This document shows, piece after piece, positions 43,272 to 53,479 of a stretch of 64,000 nucleotides of DNA. Position numbers and translations under genes: made by a program. The stretch lies in assembly GCA_944548615.1 (NCBI GenBank), contig OX155960.1, positions 32,597,919 through 32,661,918 of the forward strand, written 5' to 3'. The DNA is from Micropterix aruncella (Eukaryota > Arthropoda > Insecta > Lepidoptera > Micropterigidae). Position 1 is the stretch's first letter; every line of letters begins with the position of its first letter. Below the pieces are notes generated by a model. That model was not told the origin of the DNA and ran no database searches. It was given only the letters and a program-made list of their open reading frames with translations.

Positions 43272-43980
43272 TTAATATATCATACTTTCGCATTCTTCTC
43301 TAGTATAATTTGAGAGCCAATGAGACACCCGTCTCTTGAACTGGTTGTCGGTTATGTTTAAGATCTGTCCTGCGTACGAGTTAAATATATTATAGAGTTT
43401 AGGTCCGAGATATGCGTAGTGTCGTTGTCCGTATACAGTCCTCATTTTTGGTTGAATCTGTTTGTCTTTGTGTCTAGTGTTGTGTTTGTGCTCTGGTTTG
43501 TCTTTATCCGTGTTCTTCATGAGGTCCCTTCGATAGCGCACCAAAACAGCGCGTATGTATAGTTGGCCTACGTCAAGTACTTTAAAGTCTGTATATAGGT
43601 CGTCTGACGGGGAGCGATATGGCTTCTTGTTAATGACTGAGCAAAGCCTGTTGCGCTTTGACCAGTGGGTCAAGATTTGTTCTTGCCATACCGCCCCAAC
43701 CGATTTGTCCGTATGTAAGTAGAGTCTGCGCCAGTGCATAGTAAACAGTCCGTAGTAGGTTAATGTTGAGTATGTTTCTTATATTTTTAAATATATAAAT
43801 CAACTTTCTAGTCCGTTTAGTCGTAGCCTCAATGTGTTGTGTCCATTTTAGATTTTGGTCAATGACTATTCCTTGATATTTTATTGTGTTCGTGCTTTCA
43901 AGTGGTAAACATGTACAGTTCATGTAGTCGCATTTATGTAACGTATCAAATATCAAATATAAATCAAAATAAAACAACAT
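43272..43980 (-). pseudogene. LINE (Jockey/CR1-like) RT thumb and C-terminus, one frameshift
   Basis: 43980-43630 reads 'YQGIVIDQNLKWTQHIEATT', then 'YYALAQTLLTYGQIGWGGMA'. 43739-43272 continues with 'NRLCSVINKKPYRSPSDDLY', 'TDFKVLDVGQLYIRAVLVRY' and a tail 'FKRRVSHWLSNY'. The two frames overlap because of a frameshift near 43.65-43.70 kb. The RT catalytic core is absent: the relic starts in the thumb. This is the best-preserved of the many tail fragments in the window. Confidence 0.8.
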
Positions 43981-44084
43981 TCATAGTTGCCCACGCTGAA
44001 AGAGACTATTTTTTGCTATTGGTCCCCATACATTTTCATGTGTTGAGTAATTCACATACCTTGGATTATTAATTACCAGCGACA
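43981..44084. other. short spacer between two LINE relics
   Basis: No feature recognised. Confidence 0.5.
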
Positions 44085-44640
44085 ACAATACCAGTAAAGA
44101 GGTGGAAGTAGGTTTAATGGCTGCAAAAAAGTGTTACTTCAGACTCCATTCTCAAATGAAATCCCGTCTACTATCCCGGAGGTAGACGACAACACTTTAC
44201 AACACACTAATCAGACCAGTCTTGACTTACGCTTTAGAAATACGGACTCTCGCCAAGCGGATGAAAATATACTAGATCTCTTTGAATGCAAAATACTCCG
44301 AAGGGTCTTTGGCGCCATGCGGGAGGATGGCGTGTAAAAAAGACGAAACAACAAAGAACTGTATAACCTCTATAATGACATGCATGTTGTGACATTCCTG
44401 AAAATCGGAAGGGTCAGGTGTCTAGGATATATGGAAAGGATTAAAAATGAACGGCAGTTGAAATACATTCTTTATAGAAAAAATGGAGGACGTCTTAACG
44501 TCAGGCGACCAAAACTGCGAAGGCTTGATTCTGTGACTAGAGACCTACGTTAATGCACTTGGAGTGAACACCTGCAAAACTAAAGGCTATGATAGGTGGA
44601 ATGGGAGATAATTATTAATGAAGCCGAGACTCTCACTTAG
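44085..44640 (+). pseudogene. RTE-type LINE RT C-terminal relic
   Basis: In three frames the plus strand reads 'TLIRPVLTYALEI.TLAKRM' (with one shift), 'LFECKILRRVFGAMREDGV', then 'KELYNLYNDMHVVTFLKIGR' and 'RLNVRRPKLRRLD'. This order is diagnostic of RTE-clade elements (LTYG.ETW...E...LR+I+G...E.G.WR.R...EL+.L+...). Several stops and shifts make it dead. Confidence 0.75.
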
Positions 44641-44669
44641 TTTGTCTATCTATACCCAGAATTTAATCT

Positions 44670-45497
44670 CTTGTCTATACTAATATTGTAAAGAAGTAAT
44701 GTTTGTAAGTTTGTATGTAGGGGGTAATCTCCGAAAGTACTTATCTGATTTCATATATTATTTCACTCTTGGCACCTAAAATTCTTACACTTCCACGAAG
44801 GTTGGCTGTAAGAGATTGTATTTTAGGCAATAAGTCCGCCTTTTGTATGTTTTTGTTTCTTAGAATGTGGAATAAATATTCTCTATCTATCTACTAATGG
44901 AAAGCTCCATTATCGATGAGTGCTATAGGGTATATTTTATTTTAATAGATTTTGGTTTTCAATAACAAATTACGATATTTGTATTCGGAAATAAATGAGC
45001 TGATGAGTTGCTTAATCGGCGTGCGCTGAAGAAATGGTTTGATATATATGACAACAATATATAACAAAAACATCGGCATCCAAGAGATCTATAAAAAAGT
45101 CGATGACAGCATATATATTTAAGTTTTATATTTTATGTCTCAAAAAAGTAAGAAAAATTTGAAGGCGGTGTTTGTAGACTTAGCAATAAAATAGGAATCC
45201 TTATCAAAATAAGTTGTTCCATTATCACGGGTATTAAATAAATATATTATTATCTATTTACTGTAAGTATCTATTTACTGTAAGGTGATATAGTTATAGA
45301 GATATCATGAAAATAGTACCACGTGGCGAGGAACAAGACGTGTACGTCTACGAGATAGGCAGCGTGCATCTGAGGGGGAAGTATTGCACTATATATCTAA
45401 TGGTAAAGTCTAAAAAGGCAAATAAACGCCACCCTACTTAAATTAACAAGTTGATTCGAAACTTTACGCGAGGCGAAGCCGCGGGCAACAGCTAGTC
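44670..45497 (+). repeat. lepidopteran 'tctatactaatatta' repeat, copy 2
   Basis: Begins 'gtctatactaatattgtaaa' and ends 'gaagccgcgggcaacagcta'. It matches 57343-58116 in inverted orientation almost throughout ('gtaatctccgaaa', 'aatggaaagctccattat', 'cgatgacagcatatat'). Confidence 0.75.
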
Positions 45498-46085
45498 TAT
45501 AATATTTGAATTGCATTACATAATTCTTCCATAGTACAATTTTCTAATATCCAATTGCAAAACTCAAATATTTACGTATCAGATGGTAATAAACACCTTA
45601 TTTTTTGCTGCGATTTACTTCTGCGGGCCTATATTTACTGATTTTATATTTTACGCATATTATTCCTTGTCAAAAGAAAATATATTTCATTAACGCCCTA
45701 TTAACGTCTATAACATCCACCACGGAGATATAATAATAAGCCAAAGGCGCTTTTAATCCTATAAAAGTCAAGGCATGATCTTTATGGACGTTTCATTGTG
45801 TCGGGGGGACGACAGAAAAAACCGTCGTTTGACGAATCTTGTAAACATGAGATGGGGCGCCTAGGGGCCATGGCTAGCGTCGTCGAACTGTGGGTCCAAC
45901 AGTAATATAATAAATACCAAACAATAAAATTCTCGTCAATTGAAAGACATAATGGGAGGGTCATCCAGTCAGTAAATAGAAAGTAAAAAGGAATATCCCG
46001 AACATCTTAATCAAATATATGATTAAAACCAGTCCATTATTAAATAATACAAATTGTTTACAAAAAAAAACGACTCCAAATTCGG
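45498..46085. other. no gene supported
   Basis: AT-rich with a GC-richer patch at 45.80-45.90 kb. No motif. Confidence 0.5.
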
Positions 46086-46430
46086 ATGGCATGGTAAAAC
46101 TTAGAACGGGCTATCATAATTGAATACATATACAAAATTTCGTGTCTGTGCTGTTGACCGTTGAGGACTTCCCTCGTTGGAAGCCAACCCGGGGTGTCAC
46201 AGTCCTGTCTTGATGAAACTTAGGACGGGCTGTCGTAATTGAATGCATAATATACAAAATTTGTGCTATTGACCATTGAGGATTCCCCTAGACGGGAACC
46301 AACCCTGGGTGCAGCAGCCATGTCATGGTGAAACTAAGAACGGGCTATCATAACTGAATGCGTATACAAAAATTTCGTGGAGTTTCCTCGTCGGGAGCCA
46401 ACCCTGGATGTATAATCAGGTCATGATTAT
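46086..46430 (+). repeat. tandem repeat, three ~117-bp units
   Basis: 'aaacttagaacgggctatca' starts units at 46097, 46216 and 46331 (spacings 119 and 115). Each unit continues with 'taattgaat.cata' and later 'ttgaggacttccct' and 'ggaagccaaccc.gggtg'. A more diverged run to about 46.74 kb ('gaggagttccctcaattcct') looks related. This type recurs in moth genomes. Confidence 0.8.
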
Positions 46431-46740
46431 TATATAAAATGCATTGTCATCGGAAAAGAACCAAAATTTTCAACTTTATATGATAATATTTGAGGAGTTC
46501 CCTCAATTCCTCATGGATCCCATCATCAGAACAGGATTTTGATAAAAATGGGACCAATTTGGAACTATATACTTTCAAATAAAAAAATAATATTCCAAAT
46601 CGGTTCATAAATGACGGAGTTCTGAGGTAACAAACATTTTTAAAAATGCAACCGAATTGATAACCTTCTCCTTTTTTTGGAGTCGTTTAAAAATGGCAAA
46701 AATGCGGTCACGTGGACCATACCTATGTGATCGGGTATAA

Positions 46741-47050
46741 CAAAAAGAGCAAATAAAAACTTAAAAAAATACTTTTAATCGTTTTCGAATTATCCTCCAT
46801 TAAAATTGATGCATTTATGCATTGGAACTAATTGAAATTATTTGGATTTATTTTTTTATCTTTTATCAGTAAATCAAACCGCTTTTAAAATATAATATAG
46901 ACGACAATTTAATCTAATATTATGTCCTCCCCCTTTACGGATAGCATGGTGAGGTCTTTTAAAGCATTTCCAAAACCTTGGTATTCATTTTTCTGACATC
47001 ATAAGTTGTTATTGATGCATCATATGTGTTATTGATGGGATGGCCTTATA
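46741..47050. other. no gene; target region of the LINE
   Basis: AT-rich sequence left of the LINE; together with 51064 onward it represents the pre-insertion locus. Confidence 0.5.
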
Positions 47051-47063
47051 ATGGGGTCGTCTT
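47051..47063. repeat. left target-site duplication of the LINE
   Basis: 'ATGGGGTCGTCTT' here recurs at 51051-51063 (and again at 51023-51035). Its last bases merge with the poly(T) that is the element's poly(A) tail on the minus strand. Confidence 0.8.
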
Positions 47064-47160
47064 TTTTTTTTTTTTTTTATTTGTTGAGTGGGGCTTTTCT
47101 AAGGTCTTTATGAGCCTTGTAACACTGCGACCATTGCTGATCTATTGTGCTCGCCACCTA

Positions 47161-50100
47161 CTATAGTTCTGCGCTAAGCCCCGTGTCATTCAAGAACCGC
47201 AGCAGGCTTTTGGCGCCAGATTGTTTTACCTCCTCAGGTTGGAGGTAGTGACCACCCAGGTGGTTGTATCTTTTACGCATCAGCGGGCCACACTCGCACA
47301 TGAGGTGCTGGGGAGTTTCCTCTGCCCCTTGGCAGAACCTGCACATTTTTGTGTCTTTGAGCTTGAGGTTGAACATGTGTTTGTTCAGGCCACAATGCCC
47401 CGTGAGCGCCCTTACCAGTATGCGTAGATTGTTCCTATTTAGCGATAGGGCCTCACGGGCCGTCTTACGGTCGTAAGGCTTAATGAGCGCTTTGGAATGA
47501 TTCAACCCTGGCGTGTTGTTCCAGTGGTTGACGGATTGTTCTAAACACATTTGTTTGAGCATTAGGTTTGCAAGGCTTTTTGGTACGCCACAGCAGGGTT
47601 CAGGGCCGTATAACGTTCCCTTTGCTCCCGTCCTAGCAAGTTCGTCGGCTTTTTCATTTCCCTCGATTCCTGCATGGCCGGGAACCCATCTTAGTATTAC
47701 CCTGTTCTTTTCGCCCAGGGAATTCAGTAGTGATATGCAGTTTTGCACTAGCTTTGAATTAATGGTATTCGAGGCTAGTGCCATAAGAGCTGCTTTGCTA
47801 TCCGAGTGGATATAGATACGGTGGTTGGCGTAGTCCTTTTGGAGGTTGATATCCGCACATTCAATAATGGCGTAAACCTCCGCTTGGAATATGGAGGCGT
47901 ATTTTCCCAAGTTTACACTTCTTTTGAAGTTTGGTCGCTCTCCATATATACCACAGCCTACGTCAAGTCCCGATTTGGACCCATCAGTATACCATTTAAG
48001 GCTACCGGCCTCCCATTGCAGTTGGCTTTTTAGCCAGTCGTCTCTGGGCGGCAGTTCCACTGTAAAAAGTTTTCCAAAGTTTAGGAGTGGGAGCATGGTG
48101 TCTGATACCATGTTGAGGGTTGGATTTTCACTGACTGAGTCAAGAACTGATCTTAGTGCTTGTGAGATCCAGTTTACCTTCTCTCGGGCAGATAGCCTGT
48201 ACATGCTGGCTTTCGCCACCTGTTGCAAATGAATGTGTAGGGGCGGTAAGTTCAGCAGTGCATCTAGAGCTGCTCCAGGAGTGGAGGACATTGCGCCAGT
48301 TGTCATGAGGCACGCCGTCCTTTGGATATTGTTTAGTTTGGTAATCACAGTTTTCTGGTTGGCTTTGTTGCACCATACCACCGAGGCGTACGAGATTATC
48401 GGCCTCACAATGGCAGTGTATAGCCAGTGGGAGATCTTGGGGTTAAGGCCCCAGTTTTTCCCCGCCAGTCTTCTGCTTATACCCAAAGCACTTTTAGCTT
48501 TTTGAATTGTTTTATCTAGGTGGCTGTTCCAGGTGAGTCTTTGGTCGAGCGTGACTCCCAGATACTTTACTTCCTTGGAGAAAGGAATCTGCCTGTGGTT
48601 TAAGATTGGCATTTTTAGTCCACCTAGTTGACGTTTGTTGGTAAATGGCACGAGGACGGTCTTATCGGCGTTGACCGATAATTCGTTCTCTCTGCACCAA
48701 TTGCTAACGATTGTTAACGCTTTTTGCATTATGTGTGAGATCGTGTTTTGGCAGAAGCCCCGGACAATGACTACTAGGTCATCAGCATAGCCCTGTGTGT
48801 CTATCCTGGCCTCTGCCATCCTATGCAGGAGTTGATCTATTGCAAGAGTCCATAGTAGGGGCGAGAGTACGCCTCCCTGCGGGCAGCCTCTTGTAGTGGT
48901 GACTTCAAGGTTTGTTCCGTGAAGAGCTACCTTGGCCGTGCGGTTTGAGAGCATCGCTTTCACCCATCTGGTTGTGGTGTTGTCAACTTGTTTTGACTCT
49001 AGCCCCTTCACCAGTGATTTAATTGGGGTTTTGTCGAAGGCGCCCTCAATGTCTAAAAATGCGCATACTGCGATTTGTTTGTCTTCCAACGCCTTTTCCA
49101 CTCTGTCTACTAGGTAGAGCAGAGCGGTTTCCGTGGATTTGCCTCTGCGGTAGGCGTGTTGGTTACAGCTGATAGGGTTGACCGTTAGGATTTTTTCCCT
49201 GATATAGCTATCCAGTATCTTTTCCATCGCTTTCAGTAGAAAGGATGTTAGGCTAATTGGCCTGAAGGACTTTGACAGTGCGTAGTCCTTCCTGCCAGCC
49301 TTGGGTATGAATAGCACTTTGACCTTGGTCCATTCTTCTGGTATATGTCCCCAGGCATAGCTTGCTCTGAAGATTTTAACCAGATATGGGGTTAGAATGT
49401 CGATACCCTGTTGCAAAAGCACGGGCATGATTCCGTCGTCCCCGCATGATTTGTAAGGTTTAAAGGATTTTACGGCCCATTTAACTTGATCGGGCCTTAT
49501 GATTCTAGCAGCCCTACTCCAGTCCTCGTTTCGAGGTCTGTATGGAGCAGTGGCGGCGTTGCTAGTTGTCACAGCACCTGGGAAGTGGGTCGATATTAGT
49601 TCCTCCAGAGTTTCCTTTTCATTTGTTGTAAAGGTTCCGTTTGGTTTTTTCAGAAGACCAATTTGGTTAGGTTTGTCCTTTGCGAGCAGTCTATGTACTC
49701 TGGCTCCTTGAGGCGTTTCCACTATGTCCTCGCAGAAGCTTTTCCATGTTGCTCTTTTGGCTCTCCTAATTTCTTTGTTGTACTCGGTTAAGGCTTTTTT
49801 GTATTCCTCCCAGTTGAGAGTTTGTTTAGCCTTATTAAATAGTTTCCGGGTTTCCTTCCGTAGTTTGTCCAACTTCGGGTTCCACCATGGAACTTTTCTT
49901 TTGGAGGTCTTTGTCTTGAGTGGGCAGCTTTCCTCATAGGCGTTTATAATGCCTTTTGTGGTATCCGCCACGGCCAATTCTAGACTCTCGCGTGTTTTTA
50001 TATTTTTTTGTATTGTTTCAAGGTTAAGCCTTAGTGTGGTACGGTAAGCGTCCCAGTCGGTGGCTTTAGGATTCCTGAAAGTTGTGGTTTGACAGTCTAC

Positions 50101-50784
50101 GGTGTTTAGTAGTTTAAAGGTTATTTGTCTGTGATCAGACATTGAGGTGTCATCCCTGACATGCCAGTTTTTTATGTGTCTGGCTAGATTTTTAGAGGCA
50201 AAAGTAATGTCTAAAACTTCCTGTCTTGCACTTGTCACAAAGGTCGGCATGCAGCCTTTGTTTAATAGGCATAGGCAGTTGGTTGTGATAAAATCATTAA
50301 GTAACTCACCTCTATTGTTGATGTCTGAGCTCCCCCACGCGGTGTGGTGTGCGTTTGCATCACATCCAACCAGTAACTCAGCCTTTTGGGTACGGGCGTA
50401 CTCCACCAGGTTTGCCAGCTCTTCGGTTGGATTTTGTTTCTCTCCAGATAGATAGGCTGAGCATAAGATGACTCTGGATCCATTCCATCCTTTGAGATTT
50501 ATATACGCTGCTGACAGGTCATTAGTACATAGCTCTGTAACAGGCAGGAAGTTAATGTTTTTCTTGAACACTATGCATGCTCTGGGTTTTTTCCCTCCCG
50601 GGTACGAGAGGATTCTACCCGCAGCGTTTAAGCCCTGGATAGTTAAGTTGTTTACCCAGGGTTCTTGTACGAGGGCGATGTCGATTTCTCCTTTGGTGAA
50701 GCAACACTCCGTCACTGCGCTGGCGGCAATGGCGTGGTGGAGGTTGATCTGGAGAATCCTCGTAGAGTTGCCTATGTTCGCCAT
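47161..50784 (-). CDS. ORF2 polyprotein: AP endonuclease, reverse transcriptase, RNase H, CCHC (1207 aa)
   Basis: This is the enzyme of target-primed reverse transcription. The endonuclease occupies residues 1-225: N14 (QINL), E41 (VQEPW), D142 and N144 (GCDANAHH), and the SDHR signature at 216-219. The RT covers about 430-760: 'SFRPISLTS' at 506-514, D578 (AFLDIEGAF), GCPQGGVLSP at 633-642, the YADD catalytic box at 666-669, and 'KYLGV' at 740. The thumb follows. RNase H runs about 930-1060: TDGS at 933-936, E969, D995 and D1047 (GNEKADE), all four acidic residues kept. A C-terminal C-x2-C...H...C cluster lies near MCRFC...HLMCEC. An RNase H downstream of an APE-type RT, plus this ending, points to the LOA or I group; R1 and Jockey usually lack it. 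The start at 50784 is set by the stop-start overlap with ORF1. No frame break is seen; whether it is expressed is unknown. Confidence 0.9.
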   Translation of the reverse strand: MANIGNSTRILQINLHHAIAASAVTECCFTKGEIDIALVQEPWVNNLTIQGLNAAGRILSYPGGKKPRACIVFKKNINFLPVTELCTNDLSAAYINLKGWNGSRVILCSAYLSGEKQNPTEELANLVEYARTQKAELLVGCDANAHHTAWGSSDINNRGELLNDFITTNCLCLLNKGCMPTFVTSARQEVLDITFASKNLARHIKNWHVRDDTSMSDHRQITFKLLNTVDCQTTTFRNPKATDWDAYRTTLRLNLETIQKNIKTRESLELAVADTTKGIINAYEESCPLKTKTSKRKVPWWNPKLDKLRKETRKLFNKAKQTLNWEEYKKALTEYNKEIRRAKRATWKSFCEDIVETPQGARVHRLLAKDKPNQIGLLKKPNGTFTTNEKETLEELISTHFPGAVTTSNAATAPYRPRNEDWSRAARIIRPDQVKWAVKSFKPYKSCGDDGIMPVLLQQGIDILTPYLVKIFRASYAWGHIPEEWTKVKVLFIPKAGRKDYALSKSFRPISLTSFLLKAMEKILDSYIREKILTVNPISCNQHAYRRGKSTETALLYLVDRVEKALEDKQIAVCAFLDIEGAFDKTPIKSLVKGLESKQVDNTTTRWVKAMLSNRTAKVALHGTNLEVTTTRGCPQGGVLSPLLWTLAIDQLLHRMAEARIDTQGYADDLVVIVRGFCQNTISHIMQKALTIVSNWCRENELSVNADKTVLVPFTNKRQLGGLKMPILNHRQIPFSKEVKYLGVTLDQRLTWNSHLDKTIQKAKSALGISRRLAGKNWGLNPKISHWLYTAIVRPIISYASVVWCNKANQKTVITKLNNIQRTACLMTTGAMSSTPGAALDALLNLPPLHIHLQQVAKASMYRLSAREKVNWISQALRSVLDSVSENPTLNMVSDTMLPLLNFGKLFTVELPPRDDWLKSQLQWEAGSLKWYTDGSKSGLDVGCGIYGERPNFKRSVNLGKYASIFQAEVYAIIECADINLQKDYANHRIYIHSDSKAALMALASNTINSKLVQNCISLLNSLGEKNRVILRWVPGHAGIEGNEKADELARTGAKGTLYGPEPCCGVPKSLANLMLKQMCLEQSVNHWNNTPGLNHSKALIKPYDRKTAREALSLNRNNLRILVRALTGHCGLNKHMFNLKLKDTKMCRFCQGAEETPQHLMCECGPLMRKRYNHLGGHYLQPEEVKQSGAKSLLRFLNDTGLSAEL

Positions 50785-50786
50785 CA
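50782..50786 (-). promoter_or_regulatory. TGATG stop-start overlap between ORF1 and ORF2
   Basis: The stop of ORF1 shares its A with the ATG of ORF2. Termination-coupled reinitiation at a UAAUG junction is known for the silkworm element SART1; the same mechanism is inferred here. Confidence 0.75.
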
Positions 50787-51050
50787 GTGATCCATAGGGG
50801 TTGTGGGCTCTGTCGCAGGCTTTTCCCTCTCCAATGGAGGACGAGACCGTCCATGTTTGGATTGGGATGTGCCTTGCTCATTCCCGGGTTTTTCCCCCTT
50901 TTTAGGCGCTCCTGTACTCTCGTCAGCAGGAGAAGGCCGATTTGCCGGCTCTTTCTTTCGCTGTATGGGAGCAGGCGTTTGTCTGCCTTTGTTGGAGTAG
51001 GACGGGATAGCCCTGTTTACCCATGGGGTCGTCTTAAGCCCTGAATACCC
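50784..51050 (-). CDS. ORF1 (gag-like) C-terminal fragment
   Basis: About 88 residues rich in P, K, E, S and R lead to a stop (TGA, 50786-50784) that overlaps the ORF2 start by one base. They lack a zinc knuckle; that part would lie upstream and is lost by 5' truncation. The reading frame continues by chance into host flank to an ATG at 51152, giving a 122-codon chimera whose first 33 or so residues come from flank and target duplication. Function in the family is RNA binding and nuclear import of the element's particle; here it is inferred from position. Confidence 0.7.
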   Translation of the reverse strand, partial: GYSGLKTTPWVNRAIPSYSNKGRQTPAPIQRKKEPANRPSPADESTGAPKKGEKPGNEQGTSQSKHGRSRPPLEREKPATEPTTPMDH

Positions 51051-51064
51051 ATGGGGTCGTCTTA
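51009..51064. repeat. 28-bp tandem duplication at the LINE 5' junction
   Basis: 51009-51036 and 51037-51064 match in 26 of 28 bases. Each unit contains the 13-bp target sequence plus 15 bases of element. The outer target copy (51051-51063) is taken as the true right duplication. Confidence 0.85.
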
Positions 51065-52170
51065 CGACGCTCACAAAAAGCGCCTTAAATATATTTTTCA
51101 CTGTTTCCGGACTAGTAAATTGTTTACTAATTCGCATTATGAAACCTATCATTCGATATACGCCATTTTAGATATATTATCCATATGTAGTTAATCTCTT
51201 CTCTTTGTTAAAAAAAATTTTTCAAACTTCAAACTACTCAGCCAGTGCATGAATCCAATTGAAATATGCGATTCCATTAGCGTAGCATTATTTGCGTCAC
51301 TTTGTTTGCAGTGAAATATTTTCGCTTATAATAATAATAATATATTTTTTTTTTTGCTTAGGTACTTTGTTTTTTTATTACACAAATTAGGATTAAGTTG
51401 TAGGCTGTAGTTGTAACTACTAAAATTCATACCTCTGCTGTTTTCCGGAAGCCCACTGTGCACCGGGGGACTCCGAAAGAGCATTATAATATAAATGAGT
51501 GTACTCGTAGCAAAACGTGACTGGAATGCGATTTATGAATGAAACCGCCGACATCGACCGCTTCGTGTGATTGAGATGATATCACTCCCTACTGCTATTG
51601 CGGCGCTACTCAACCTATCGATACCAAAAGGGAGATCAAAGGCTTTAACCAAATAAATGAATCCGATTTCGTAATAGAGCATGGAAAGAGGGAGGGCAAA
51701 ACACAAGTCTTGAAGATCATGCCAATAACAACGCACTGATTACCTTGTTTATCTATGTTTATATTTTTGTCTTTATATGACATTTCGACCGGGCAGGTCG
51801 GACCGGGCGTTTTCTAAAATATACTTTATATTGTGAGTTTTATATCATGTTGATATTGAAGAGTGATAATAAGTTTGTCGACATCGCTAAATGCTTAGTA
51901 ATTACGACAGTTCTCGTAAAATTGCATATAGTGCTTTTAAGTAAATGTTTGTTTTTCCTGACATTATTATTTATCGTTTTACGATAAAGTAATAAAAAGA
52001 GCATTGCATAAAAAAGATATTGTTAGATCATTTGCACAATTCACAGATCTAAGCGCGATTTTGAAAATTAACATACTTTTTGTCTGTGGATTAACTTTAA
52101 TATTTATTGAATATTCCTTTATATTTCGACATAGTCACCTTTTAAGTTTATACATATGATATATCTTTTT
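51065..52170. other. no gene supported
   Basis: AT-rich with a (AAT)-type microsatellite near 51.33-51.35 kb. A 67-codon minus-strand frame at 51533-51736 has no motif. Confidence 0.5.
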
Positions 52171-52171
52171 T

Positions 52172-53112
52172 CTAAACCATAATAACCTTCCTAAAAAACT
52201 CTACATCTCGATCACCTAAAAATTTCTGCACTTCGGCTATCGCGACGTCATCAAATTTTCGGCCTCTTAGATGTTCTTTTAATATCGAAAATAGATAGAA
52301 ATCACTAGGGGCAGGTCCGGCGAGTATGGCTAATTTTTCAGTATCTCAACACCAGCTTTTTCAATAGCAACCACCGCAACTCTGGACTGGTGTGCTGGGG
52401 CGTTATCTTGGTAAAACAAAAAAAAAAGGGAGTTTCCCTCTTCGTTTTTTCCGTATTTCGTTTCGCATTTTTTAAACATATACAGGTTCTGTTATAGTAG
52501 CTCCATGATCAAGGTATTCAATTATCGTAACCCCTTGACTGTCCCAAAAAAGAGAGCCTATATGATCTTACCGGCGCATGCAATGGCCTTGAATTTCTGT
52601 GGGAGATGATGGTCGTTTCCAGGTCATGGACAGCATGGACGTTTTGTTTCAGCATCGTAATGGTGAAGCCAAAAACGGTCAGGATCTTGTTGTAATAAAT
52701 GAAAAGAGCGTTGCGAAATCATCAATCTAGTTTTTGTCTGCGCATCCTTAAGCATTCTACCTAGAATGGGTACCTCCCCAGCGTGCGAATACCTTGCCAA
52801 TCCTTAACCTTGCGAACACATGCGAAACGACTGTCGACATCTTGACTTCTTCAGCAACGCTACGCCGATCAACAATATGAGAGGACGATCAGCCAAAACA
52901 ATTTGTTCCACTTTTTCAACCAGTTCTTCAGTAACTGCCATCGTAGGACGATTCGAACGAGGGCCATCGTTAATTGAAGTTCTTTTACGCCTAAACTAAC
53001 CACACCTACGTGGAACCGTAAAAGATGGGGAGCACCAACCCCCAATGTATCCCGTAAGTCTTTAAATACTCGCTCCGCACTAATTTTTTCAAGCAAATTT
53101 TAACTTTTCCAT
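52172..53112 (-). pseudogene. mariner-type transposase pseudogene
   Basis: From an ATG near 53112 the minus strand carries fragments of a mariner transposase: 'VTEELVEKVEQIVLADR' (linker/HTH region), 'WDSQGVTIIEYLDHGATITE' (first catalytic D region, here W-D kept), 'YQDNAPAHQSRVAV' (second D) and 'PYSPDLP' then 'SDFYLFSILKEHLRGRKFDD' after a frameshift. The C-terminus ends at 52172. At least four frame changes and some stops inactivate it. It is about 940 bp, slightly shorter than a complete gene (about 1040). Terminal inverted repeats were not resolved. Confidence 0.8.
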
Positions 53113-53475
53113 TTTTGCCAGCACGCTTAGACAAGATGCAAACACATGACTCTTATTAAAAAAAAAAAAAACAAAAAACTTCTTTTCATTTTAAAACATT
53201 ATAAAAGACGTAATATATGCCTTTAGATGCGCATTCCAGTATTTATTTTTGTATGGCTCCGAAGCGTTTGTAACTCATTCTTACTTTTTATAACGCACTT
53301 CGTACAGGGTTAATTTTTATATCAGTGATCACCCGTCCCGTCCAGTGGGTGATTTTTTACATAAAACTAATTTAAATATTTTTTATTTTTTTTTTAATTT
53401 CTACTTGAGATTATTCCACATAGAGTTAAAATGTTTTAAACTTTTTTGATTCGGGATGTTGTTACTGGTGTAAAG
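53113..53475. other. no gene; right flank of the mariner relic
   Basis: A-run at 53158-53172 and AT-rich DNA. 'gggtgat..ccgtcccgtcc' near 53.33 kb forms a small inverted motif. May contain the degraded mariner end. Confidence 0.4.
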
Positions 53476-53479
53476 CATA

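Larger units (their letters stand above)
47064..51050 (-). mobile_element. 5'-truncated non-LTR retrotransposon (LOA/I-group), intact ORF2
   Basis: The parts, in minus-strand order, are: the ORF1 tail; a TGATG overlap; ORF2; a short 3' UTR of about 80 bp; and a poly(A) tail (T run at 47062-47078). The element is bounded by the 13-bp direct repeat ATGGGGTCGTCTT. The 5' end lies within ORF1, so the copy is truncated. ORF2 has no stop, suggesting a fairly recent insertion. Confidence 0.85.

Noticed and set aside
47221..50797. Plus-strand frames of 60-113 codons over the LINE
   Set aside because: Antisense shadows of the intact ORF2.
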